This document shows, in pieces, positions 7,900 through 14,540 of a DNA stretch of 16,078 nucleotides. The stretch's first letter is position 1. The number at the start of each line of letters is the position of its first letter. The translations under genes were made by a program, and so were the position numbers. The DNA is taken from the NCBI GenBank assembly GCA_026394435.1, contig JAPKYG010000206.1, positions 1 through 16,078 on the forward strand, in the 5' to 3' direction. The notes under the pieces are model-generated. The model ran no database searches. It saw only the letters and a program-made list of their open reading frames with translations, and was not told where the DNA came from. This stretch comes from Methanobacteriota archaeon (GTDB lineage: Archaea; Thermoplasmatota; E2; DHVEG-1).

Positions 7900-7947
7900 A
7901 GCATGATTTGTTCGATGATTAAAAAAAAGTAGGAACCATAAGGTTAC

Positions 7948-9255
7948 TTATGGTGGTACTGTTTCATTTAATTCGTACAAATTGAAATAATGCAATTGAT
8001 TATATTGCGCCTGATAACTGTCATCAGCAAAGGAAATAACTATGGCTCCAGTTTCAGGATACGCAACCCATTGACAGCATGCAGAAAACGGATTTAAACC
8101 TAATCGTCCATATATATTTAAAATAAAATCAGTCTTGCCACGATAAATTGAGCGGAGCATATCCATCGTATTATTTAGATCGAGGTCCCCCCAAAGATCT
8201 TCGATTTCCAAACTAAGCGTCTTATAGAATCTCCAGGTTATAAACCAATTACAATCATCATTTATGATGGGGTCAAGGAAAAAATATATTCTCAGATTAT
8301 AGAAATCCCGTTGTGTGCTTGCAAGTGTAGGATTGATGTAAAAATTTTTTCTCCTTATCACATTATTAATCTCCCAAAAAGGTGGTGATGATTCAACTTC
8401 ATTATCCCAAGTACCCACATAAGAATAATTCGCTGTTTCTTCTATGACAAATGCGGATGGAATATTTCCATCTGATATAATGTAGTTACTAGAACCAGTT
8501 CTACTCGATGTCATAATGTTGGTAGCCTCATCTAAAGTTGAAGCATTATCAAGCACCATAAGGATCCTACAGGAAAACCATGTTGCATTTAATGTTACAT
8601 CGGAACAAGGAGAACTTTCACAAGATATTGCTAATCCTTTTTCATTTATTCCACCCTTGCTGAAAGCATCTCCCGCAAAAGAAGCATATGATGATAAATG
8701 ACCATTATCTGGTTTGCGTACAATAAGAATCTGATTTTCTTGTATGTATCTTCCTGATTCAGGATCTTTACAATGTAGAGGTACATCGTAACTTCTCATG
8801 TGAATCAGTTTACCATCAACAGTTGCAGGTCCCCATGCGCTCATCTCCATACAATCTAGGCCAAATAAAAAGGTAGCAAAACCAATAGAAAAAACCACTA
8901 CATCTTCAAAAGAGTTTTCAGAGCCATTTGCTATCCCTTGAATCTCGTTAATATACTCATTAGGGATATAGTTTTTAATTGAATTATTCCATAAATTAAG
9001 TATATAGGAGTATATTTCACCGTTATCTAAGTTAAAAATTGCTCTATAATTTTGTTCAATTTCATTCTTTAAAAGAAAACCATGTTGATAACCCATTTCA
9101 TAATTCGATCCACTTATATGAAGAATTTTTACTCCATCACGTTCTTCTAACCATCCTCCATTAAGTGGATTATAATTATTTTCTGCATTTATCTCAATAG
9201 GTATTACTAAATTAATCAATAATGAAGTAACTAAAATTCCGATAATTTTCTTCAA
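7948..9255 (-). CDS. Secreted peptidase C45-like Ntn hydrolase (acyltransferase family)
   Basis: A 435-residue protein with an N-terminal signal (MKKIIGILVTSLLINLVIPI, cleavage near INA-E, residue 24). Two features match the C45/acyl-CoA:isopenicillin-N acyltransferase-like family: the early G-x-x-Y-E-M-G-Y-Q-H-G segment (about residues 49-59), and C135-M-E-M-S-A-W-G-P-A-T-V-D-G-K-L-I-H-M-R-S-Y-D, where Cys135 would become the nucleophile after autocatalytic cleavage and the downstream R-x-x-D is the usual companion. It probably cleaves an N-acyl amide outside the cell; the substrate is unknown. The initiation codon is TTG at 9255-9253; no in-frame ATG occurs before residue 54, and starting there would lose the signal peptide. 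AGGGAG lies about 9-10 nt upstream. It stands alone, bracketed by direct repeats C and D. Confidence 0.75.
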   Translation of the reverse strand: MKKIIGILVTSLLINLVIPIEINAENNYNPLNGGWLEERDGVKILHISGSNYEMGYQHGFLLKNEIEQNYRAIFNLDNGEIYSYILNLWNNSIKNYIPNEYINEIQGIANGSENSFEDVVVFSIGFATFLFGLDCMEMSAWGPATVDGKLIHMRSYDVPLHCKDPESGRYIQENQILIVRKPDNGHLSSYASFAGDAFSKGGINEKGLAISCESSPCSDVTLNATWFSCRILMVLDNASTLDEATNIMTSSRTGSSNYIISDGNIPSAFVIEETANYSYVGTWDNEVESSPPFWEINNVIRRKNFYINPTLASTQRDFYNLRIYFFLDPIINDDCNWFITWRFYKTLSLEIEDLWGDLDLNNTMDMLRSIYRGKTDFILNIYGRLGLNPFSACCQWVAYPETGAIVISFADDSYQAQYNQLHYFNLYELNETVPP

Positions 9256-9291
9256 ATTCTTTGTCTCCCTTTGAGTTTTGTATCGTATATC

Positions 9292-9300
9292 TTATATAAA
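9292..9300 (-). promoter_or_regulatory. TATA box of the C45-like hydrolase gene
   Basis: Minus-strand TTTATATAA, centred about 41 nt upstream of the TTG start. It predicts transcription beginning near 9270 with a leader of about 15 nt that includes the AGGGAG ribosome-binding site. Confidence 0.5.
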
Positions 9301-9328
9301 ATATGATTGTAATATCACCTGTAGCATT

Positions 9329-9357
9329 ATTACTTGCTGATTATGATATTAATGGTT
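9329..9357 (+). repeat. Direct repeat D, right copy
   Basis: Partner of 7871-7899 (27 of 29 bases the same). It lies just upstream of the promoter of the C45-like hydrolase gene. Confidence 0.7.
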
Positions 9358-9373
9358 TGTACAAATTATAAAC

Positions 9374-9415
9374 TCAATATATTTACTAGCAAATTCGTGT
9401 TCCCTTCCCGATAGG
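9374..9415 (+). repeat. Direct repeat C, right copy
   Basis: Partner of 7722-7763, with at least 20 consecutive identical bases from 9391. On this side the order of repeats is D then C, whereas on the left side it is C then D, yet both repeats keep the same orientation. Confidence 0.65.
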
Positions 9416-9470
9416 AAAATCTCAAATAAATACTTTTATTTCTCTGAAAAAGATTATGAGATGCAACATC

Positions 9471-9590
9471 ACAATTTCAGCTATTTTTTCCTTACGGCTT
9501 TTAACCTATACACTGTAGTCCCTTCGGCGGCTATCTGAACTTTTTTCTCCTGTTGGCGACCCTTGTAGTACCTTGAAAATGTAGGTTTAC
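9471..9590 (+). repeat. Interspersed intergenic element, copy 3
   Basis: From TTTTAACCTATACAC (about 9499) to TCTCCTGTTGGC (about 9557) this copy is almost identical to copy 2. The core TCCCTTCGGCGGCT is at 9519-9532. The right inverted-repeat arm is decayed to about TAGGTT (9582-9587), so the long stem of copy 2 is lost. It occupies the 388-bp gap 9256-9643, in which I see no gene. Confidence 0.75.
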
Positions 9591-9643
9591 GGGAAAAACA
9601 TGTAATCGTATCGGACAAATACATCTAAGTCAGTATCTATTTT

Positions 9644-10651
9644 TTATCTTTTTTCTGTGGGGGCAGCTCCGGCATCATGTTCATCAGCTATTTCTCCAAA
9701 TATTTCTTCTATCAAATCCTCCATAGAGACAAGACCTCTGGTTTTACCTTCTGCTGTTTGCAACAAAGCAAGATGCGTTTTCTTTGCCTTCATGATTCGT
9801 AGTACATCATCTACTTTCATACTCGAATCTATTTTCAAAATAGGGCGCATGATTGATTTCACAGGCATATTTTTTTCTGTTACAACCAACGTATCTTTCA
9901 CATGGACCATACCTATGATATCATCCAGATTATTTCTGCATACAGGGAATCGGGAAAACCCTGTTTGAATTGATTTCTGTATAAGATATTCAATTGTATC
10001 ATTTTCTTGAAGAAAAACTACTTTCTCATTTGGTGTATATACTTCAGAAGCGTGTGTCTCATCAAATTTGAATACTCCTTTTACCATTTCTCGTTCATCA
10101 CGTGCAATAGTGCCTTCTGCTTCGCCAAGCCGCATCATTGCCATTATTTCTTTCTCTGTTATAATTGATCGACTTCTTACTTTTCCACCAACGAGTCGTA
10201 TCAAAACATTAGAGATACTTGTCAGCAGATGAACCACTGGATGAAATATCTTGGTAATGACGGCAAGCGGTCGTGCGACTCGTAAGGCGAAACGCATGTT
10301 TTGTATCCCAAATGATTTTGGTGTGCTTTCACTAAAAATAATTATCACAAGCATCATTACAACTGTGGCAATGCCGATACCGATATTACCGAAAATCATA
10401 GTGGCAATAGTGCCTGCAATAATCGAAGCGAGTATATTTACGAGATTGTTTCCGATGACAATAGCGCTAATCACGTTCTCTGGATTCTGTAAAAGCCGAT
10501 CCAATATAATCGCATGTTTCTCTCCTTCTCGTGCTTTTTCTTTTACAACGGCGCGATTAATGGAAACAAAAGCCATCTCAGCACTAGAAAAAAATGCAGA
10601 AATTAAGACAAGGCATATTACAACTAAAATACTAATGATTATCCATAACAT
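9644..10651 (-). CDS. CNNM/CorC-type membrane protein (DUF21 plus CBS pair)
   Basis: A 335-residue integral membrane protein of the CNNM/CorC family, linked to Mg2+ (and Co2+) efflux or homeostasis. The DUF21/CNNM membrane domain covers about residues 1-150, with characteristic ISAFFSSAEMAFVSINR (about 17-33), GNNLVNI (68-74) and FSESTPKSFGIQN (106-118; relatives usually read E-x-T-P-K). A CBS-domain pair follows (about 205-325), which in relatives senses adenine nucleotides/Mg-ATP. The protein ends soon after LVSMEDLIEEIFGEIADE and lacks the C-terminal CorC_HlyC domain of about 80 residues found in full-length bacterial forms. The usual M-x-P-R at the start of CBS1 is replaced by YTPNEK. The shorter form may be normal for archaea. 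It appears to be a single-gene transcript. Confidence 0.88.
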   Translation of the reverse strand: MLWIIISILVVICLVLISAFFSSAEMAFVSINRAVVKEKAREGEKHAIILDRLLQNPENVISAIVIGNNLVNILASIIAGTIATMIFGNIGIGIATVVMMLVIIIFSESTPKSFGIQNMRFALRVARPLAVITKIFHPVVHLLTSISNVLIRLVGGKVRSRSIITEKEIMAMMRLGEAEGTIARDEREMVKGVFKFDETHASEVYTPNEKVVFLQENDTIEYLIQKSIQTGFSRFPVCRNNLDDIIGMVHVKDTLVVTEKNMPVKSIMRPILKIDSSMKVDDVLRIMKAKKTHLALLQTAEGKTRGLVSMEDLIEEIFGEIADEHDAGAAPTEKR

Positions 10652-11101
10652 GATATTTTACTCTCATAGAATATTTTTCGATTTATGTATGGAACATAGA
10701 TCATATTCTTAACTCTAACTCTGCAGTTCTTTAGGGAATAACTTCAGCCCAAGTGTTTTCTCCAGTTACATCTTCAAGATAAAGAGATTTAAACTTGGAG
10801 TTGGTATCTCTTCCCCTGCATTTCTGTTATCGGTACTTAGATACTATTTGACAAATTTTTCATACTCGGAACTGAAGAATTAAAACACTGATGTCCCCCC
10901 CCCCCGCATTAAACTAGGTGGGGAATTTAACCTATACATCGTTATCCCTTCGGCGGCTCTCTTACTTTTTCTCTTTTTTTCTCTTCTACCGAATTCCTAG
11001 AAAATTAGGTTCCTACAATTATAAATTGTAACCTTGACAGTCATGATTTTACCCTTTTTGATCGGAGTGAAAAAAAATCAATACTATCTCTAGAAAGAGG
11101 A
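10652..11101. other. Intergenic region with poly-C tract and element copy 4
   Basis: This 450-bp gap between two minus-strand genes has no recognisable gene. It contains the promoter region of the CNNM gene, a segment around 10789-10835 that loosely resembles 7682-7721 (shared TGGAGT then TATCTC), an eleven-base C-run (10895-10905) and element copy 4. Confidence 0.55.
10915..11013 (+). repeat. Interspersed intergenic element, copy 4
   Basis: GGTGGGGAATTTAACCTATAC (10917-10937) leads to the core TATCCCTTCGGCGGCT (10943-10958), followed by a pyrimidine/T-rich run to about 10985. A short remnant of the right arm, TTAGGTTCC (11005-11013), is complementary to the GGAA...AACCTA left arm. Confidence 0.7.
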
Positions 11102-11629
11102 TTAATGAACATTAATTCTGATTTTCATATTTTCCTCAGTGATTTCTACTTTTTGAGGAAAATTGCTGAAGAATCCTTCAAAAAATGTTTTGATAAACCG
11201 TACTGATTCCGAAGTAGCAAGAATAAGTGTGAAACTGTTTTTTGAATCTACCTTTAAGCTGTACCAGTTTGTTTTCTCTATATAATTTAAAATTTGTTGG
11301 ACATCTCTGATTCCTTTATCAAAATATTCTTTCCGATGAAAATCCCCTGTTTTATAGACATCATCCCAGAATTTTTTCGATCCTTCACCAATCTCAATAA
11401 AGATAGATTTCCAATGTGCAATATCAAGAATGAGATGCTCATTGTCTCCAAGATAATCAACATATGTTAATATGTTTTCAACAGAGACTTTTTCAGCCGG
11501 TTCCTCAATAATACTCATCCAATGAAGAGCTCTTCTGATAACATCAGCTTGTGTTGTATCATATTTTGTCTGATATTTCTGTATGATGGTAAGTGATTTG
11601 TCATTTAATGAAACGCTCAGTCTATCCAT
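11102..11629 (-). CDS. Ribbon-helix-helix regulator with unassigned C-terminal domain
   Basis: A 175-residue protein. Residues 1-40 (DRLSVSLNDKSLTIIQKYQT, then TTQADVIRRALHWM) fit the beta-alpha-alpha pattern of RHH/CopG DNA-binding domains. The remainder (about 45-175) is a mixed alpha/beta domain with tryptophan/phenylalanine-rich segments (IAHWKSIFIEIGEGSKKFWD, EKTNWYSLKVDS, FIKTFFEGFFSNFPQ) that I cannot assign to a named family; a ligand- or signal-sensing role is inference. No Cys residues suitable for a metal or iron-sulfur cluster are present. It is divergent from the NuoE/F operon, with a strong palindrome immediately upstream of its TATA box, so it is a good candidate regulator of itself and of the redox genes. 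It has no Shine-Dalgarno site, and the predicted leader is only about 10 nt. Confidence 0.75.
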   Translation of the reverse strand: MDRLSVSLNDKSLTIIQKYQTKYDTTQADVIRRALHWMSIIEEPAEKVSVENILTYVDYLGDNEHLILDIAHWKSIFIEIGEGSKKFWDDVYKTGDFHRKEYFDKGIRDVQQILNYIEKTNWYSLKVDSKNSFTLILATSESVRFIKTFFEGFFSNFPQKVEITEENMKIRINVH

Positions 11630-11660
11630 GCTAATCGTTGTAGCCCGTCATCGTCTTTCA

Positions 11661-11670
11661 TTATATAATC
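11661..11670 (-). promoter_or_regulatory. TATA box of the RHH regulator gene
   Basis: Minus-strand GATTATATAA is a clear TATA element about 35 nt from the start codon, predicting transcription from near 11639. Its upstream (BRE) side abuts the palindrome at 11672-11694, so a protein bound there could block TFB/TBP. Confidence 0.55.
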
Positions 11671-11671
11671 T

Positions 11672-11694
11672 TTTGTAACCGAAACGATTACAAA
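11672..11694. promoter_or_regulatory. 23-bp palindromic operator candidate
   Basis: TTTGTAAcCG-AAA-CGaTTACAAA: arms of ten bases with nine complementary pairs around a 3-base centre. It sits next to the TATA box of the RHH gene and in the shared upstream region of the redox operon. RHH dimers typically bind such inverted repeats; which of the two RHH proteins encoded here binds it is unknown. Confidence 0.55.
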
Positions 11695-11714
11695 TTAATA
11701 TAATAATATATTAA
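11695..11714. promoter_or_regulatory. Second, AT-only palindrome
   Basis: TTAATATA (11695-11702) and TATATTAA (11707-11714) are perfectly complementary around a 4-base spacer, directly abutting the 23-bp palindrome. It consists only of A and T, so chance is more likely than for its neighbour, but the adjacency suggests a tandem operator. Confidence 0.35.
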
Positions 11715-11781
11715 TGATTAATTGCTAATCAACATTATTCTTTGTTCGCACATAGTCTTTTAATTAACCTGATTTTCTCGG

Positions 11782-11790
11782 TTTTAAAAA
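11782..11790 (+). promoter_or_regulatory. Possible TATA element of the NuoE/F operon
   Basis: TTTTAAAAA preceded by CTCGG. Its centre at about 11786 predicts transcription from near 11812, just ahead of or at the GGAAGG ribosome-binding site. It is weak compared with the TATA of the divergent gene. Confidence 0.3.
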
Positions 11791-11822
11791 ATTGTTTAAC
11801 TGTTTAACATGGAAGGATGACT

Positions 11823-12623
11823 ATGACAAAAGGAAAAACAAAATCTCATTTTGTTGGGGTACGTTTGACCGAAGAACAGAAAAAGGCGTTATACACATTA
11901 CAAAAAACCTCTGATTTGAGTAAAACAGATATTCTTCTTAGGGGACTTGAAATTCTTTCAGAGTACTATACACTTGGCCTTGACCAACCTCCGTTGAATA
12001 CAGAATTGAAAAAACTTGAAGAAGAGGCAATCCAGCATCTCCAAGCACTTAAACAAATCAAACGAAGAGAAGAATCTGTAAAACACATGATTCAAGAACT
12101 CCGAGAAATTGACGAAATCATTGATGACTACGACGGGGAGAAAAGCGCCCTGATACAAATTCTTTTAAAAATCCAGGAGAAAAATCATTGGCTTCCAAAA
12201 CCAGCTTTGCTGTGGGTATCTGAGCGGTTAAACATCCCGATGTCTCAGATACTGCATATCGCAACATTTTACAAATCATTTAGTCTTGAGCCCCGCGGGG
12301 AACATCTTGTCCGTGTATGCTTAGGAACCGCTTGTCATGTTCGCAACGGGCCAAAAGTCCTGGAAGCTGCCGAACAATATCTTGGTATTCGATCGGGGGA
12401 AACGACCCCTGATATGAAATTCACGCTTGAAAGCGTTAATTGTCTGGGCTGTTGTGCCTTGGGACCTGTGATGATTGTAGATAATGAATATCATGGTAAA
12501 TTAACGTCTTCACAGGTTTCTGATATCCTGTCAAATTACCGCATCGGAGAACTAACCATGACGAAAGAACAACAGAAACTTGCTCCGATTGCACTGAAAC
12601 AACCACCAGCTAGACCAATGTAG
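11823..12623 (+). CDS. nuoE: RHH DNA-binding domain fused to NuoE-like [2Fe-2S] subunit
   Basis: A 266-residue fusion; ordinary NuoE/HndA subunits are about 160. Residues about 8-50 (SHFVGVRLTEEQKKALYTLQ, then DLSKTDILLRGLEILSEYY) have the beta-alpha-alpha RHH/CopG pattern. Residues about 58-100 form a charged helical or coiled-coil linker. Residues about 105-240 are the thioredoxin-like NuoE domain with all four [2Fe-2S] ligands in family spacing: C166-x4-C171 (CLGTACHVRN) and C207-x3-C211 (VNCLGCC). The NuoE part accepts or relays electrons next to the FMN-bearing NuoF subunit. The next gene follows after 10 bp and its Shine-Dalgarno site overlaps this stop codon, so both are co-translated. 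The ATG at 11823 has GGAAGG 6 nt upstream; the ATG at 11817 (two residues longer) has no spacing from it. The NuoE assignment is firm; DNA binding is inferred from the pattern. Confidence 0.85.
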   Translation: MTKGKTKSHFVGVRLTEEQKKALYTLQKTSDLSKTDILLRGLEILSEYYTLGLDQPPLNTELKKLEEEAIQHLQALKQIKRREESVKHMIQELREIDEIIDDYDGEKSALIQILLKIQEKNHWLPKPALLWVSERLNIPMSQILHIATFYKSFSLEPRGEHLVRVCLGTACHVRNGPKVLEAAEQYLGIRSGETTPDMKFTLESVNCLGCCALGPVMIVDNEYHGKLTSSQVSDILSNYRIGELTMTKEQQKLAPIALKQPPARPM

Positions 12624-12633
12624 GTGATACCAT

Positions 12634-14535
12634 ATGGTACAATACTCGTCTGTAAGAGATTTAGAAAACCATCGACAAGCTCTTCTGAAACAGAGAAACT
12701 CCAAAAAACTCTGCATTGCTATCTGCTCAGGAACAGGTTGTCATGCATATGCAAGTGAAAAAGTCGTAGCAGCATTTGAAGAACAACTAAAAAAACAAAA
12801 CATGGAAATCATGGTTGACATAAAAAGAACAGGCTGCCATGGGTTTTGTGAAAAAGGACCTATCGTAGTTATTTATCCGCATGAAATTTGTTACTGCAAG
12901 GTAACACCTCAGGACGTACCCGAAATTATCACTCATACGATTCAACAAGGAAAACCAGTGGAACGATTATTATACACAGACCAAAAGACAGGAAAACCCA
13001 TCCTTCTTGAAACAGACATCCCCTTTTATAAAAATCAAACAAGGTTGATTTTTGGCAACAACCGAAAAATCGATCCAAAAATCATTGATGACTATATTGC
13101 TCTTGGTGGATATTCGGCTTTGGCAAAAAGCCTTAGTGCGATGACGCCGCAGAAGGTTCTTGACGAGGTAAAAAAAGCGAATCTTCGAGGACGAGGCGGT
13201 GGCGGGTTCCCTACTGGGCGAAAATGGGAAACGACAAAAAATGCTTCTGAGGAACCAAAGTATGTTATTGTGAACTGTGATGAAGGTGACCCTGGGGCGT
13301 ATATGGACAGAAGCCTCATGGAAGGCAACCCTCACAGTGTCTTGGAAGGTTTAATCATTGGTGCATATGCGATAGGTGCCCATGAAGGCTATGTGTACGT
13401 ACGACAGGAATATCCCTTAGCTGTGGAAAATACTGAACATGCGATAAAACAAGCCATGGAGTATGGACTTCTTGGGAAAAACATTCTTGGCTCTGGTTTT
13501 GATTTTACGATTAAAGTCCATCGAGGCGCTGGAGCGTTTGTCTCCGGGGAATCCAGCGCGCTTATGTCCGCTATCGAAGGACGTGTCGGCGAACCACGTC
13601 CTAAATACGTTCATACCGCGGTGAATGGTTTATGGAATAAACCAACCTGTTTAAATAACGTAGAAACCTGGGCGAATGTTCCCTTTATCATTAACAACAG
13701 TGCTCAATGGTTCGCGAGCATGGGTACGCCTACTAGTACGGGTACGAAGATTTTTTCCCTTGTCGGTAACGTGAATAACACTGGTTTAGTTGAAGTTCCT
13801 ATGGGGGTAACATTACGGGAGATCATCTATAACATTGGTGGAGGAATCCCACATGGGAAACGCCTCAAAGCGGTTCAAACCGGTGGTCCGTCAGGTGGAT
13901 GTATCCCTGAGAAATATCTAGATCTGACCGTTGATTTTGATGAATTGTACAATGTCGGATCCATGATGGGATCTGGCGGGATGATTGTCATGGATGAGGA
14001 TACCTGCATGGTCGATATCGCTCGGTACTTCGTCAATTTCCTTTCCCAGGAATCCTGCGGGAAATGTATCCCTTGCCGTGAAGGTCTGCGACAGATGGTG
14101 AGTATCTTAAATGATATCACAAACGGCAAAGCACTTGAAGAAGACGTCGAGCTTCTCGAAGAACTCTGTGAAGTTGTGCAAATGTCAGCGTTATGTGCTT
14201 TAGGGCAATCAGCTCCAAATCCGATTCTGAGTACGTTGAAATATTTCCGTGACGAATATGACGCACATTTACGCGGTGAATGCCCAGCGAAAGTCTGCAA
14301 AGGACTCATCCAATATACTATTGACCCAGTGAAATGCAAAAAATGTGGACTATGCGCAAAGAATTGCCCGGTTGACGCTATCACAGGAGATAAAAAAGAA
14401 CTCCATTGCATTGATGTAGAGCAGTGTATAAAATGCGGAAACTGCCTTGAGAGCTGTAAATTCAATGCAGTGATCAAAACAACAGGAAATCAGAAAGAAT
14501 TTCTGAAAAAACAACTACCAAATATCACGAGGTGA
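12634..14535 (+). CDS. nuoF: NuoF/HydB-like NAD(P)H-binding flavo-iron-sulfur subunit
   Basis: A 633-residue protein. In order: an N-terminal thioredoxin-like [2Fe-2S] domain (C31-x4-C36 and C68-x3-C72); the NuoF FMN/NAD domain with GRGGGGFPTGRKW (186-198), NCDEGDPGAYMDR (214-226) and VHRGAGAFVSGESSAL (295-310); an SLBB domain (about 370-430); the N3-type [4Fe-4S] site C475-x2-C478-x2-C481 plus C521; a C550/C555 pair where HydB relatives have a zinc-binding linker; and a two-[4Fe-4S] ferredoxin domain (C568, C571, C574, C578; C598, C601, C604, C608). This is the HydB/HndC architecture of electron-bifurcating hydrogenases and the related Bfu family, which couple NAD(P)H and ferredoxin to a third redox partner. 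Complex I NuoF lacks both terminal additions. AGGTGAT at 12622-12628 gives a strong ribosome-binding site. NAD versus NADP preference cannot be read. Confidence 0.93.
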   Translation: MVQYSSVRDLENHRQALLKQRNSKKLCIAICSGTGCHAYASEKVVAAFEEQLKKQNMEIMVDIKRTGCHGFCEKGPIVVIYPHEICYCKVTPQDVPEIITHTIQQGKPVERLLYTDQKTGKPILLETDIPFYKNQTRLIFGNNRKIDPKIIDDYIALGGYSALAKSLSAMTPQKVLDEVKKANLRGRGGGGFPTGRKWETTKNASEEPKYVIVNCDEGDPGAYMDRSLMEGNPHSVLEGLIIGAYAIGAHEGYVYVRQEYPLAVENTEHAIKQAMEYGLLGKNILGSGFDFTIKVHRGAGAFVSGESSALMSAIEGRVGEPRPKYVHTAVNGLWNKPTCLNNVETWANVPFIINNSAQWFASMGTPTSTGTKIFSLVGNVNNTGLVEVPMGVTLREIIYNIGGGIPHGKRLKAVQTGGPSGGCIPEKYLDLTVDFDELYNVGSMMGSGGMIVMDEDTCMVDIARYFVNFLSQESCGKCIPCREGLRQMVSILNDITNGKALEEDVELLEELCEVVQMSALCALGQSAPNPILSTLKYFRDEYDAHLRGECPAKVCKGLIQYTIDPVKCKKCGLCAKNCPVDAITGDKKELHCIDVEQCIKCGNCLESCKFNAVIKTTGNQKEFLKKQLPNITR

Positions 14536-14540
14536 AATAT

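Larger units (their letters stand above)
7284..7947. other. Long convergent intergenic region
   Basis: This 664-bp gap has no recognisable gene. From left to right it holds the operon terminator, copy 2 of the interspersed element, an imperfect nested stem-loop (TCCAA/TTGGA outside CACTAA/TTAGTG, 7610-7659), a repeat shared with 9374-9415, and a repeat shared with 9329-9357. It looks like an accumulation of small repeats. Confidence 0.6.

Noticed and set aside
10251..10712. A 153-codon plus-strand open frame
   Set aside because: Mostly antisense to the CNNM gene; its Ile/Thr-rich composition mirrors the hydrophobic codons of the membrane domain.
13875..14477. A 200-codon open frame on the minus strand
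   Set aside because: It lies wholly inside the NuoF-like gene, whose motifs are unambiguous; the antisense translation is Ser/Pro-rich with no recognisable domain or ribosome-binding site.
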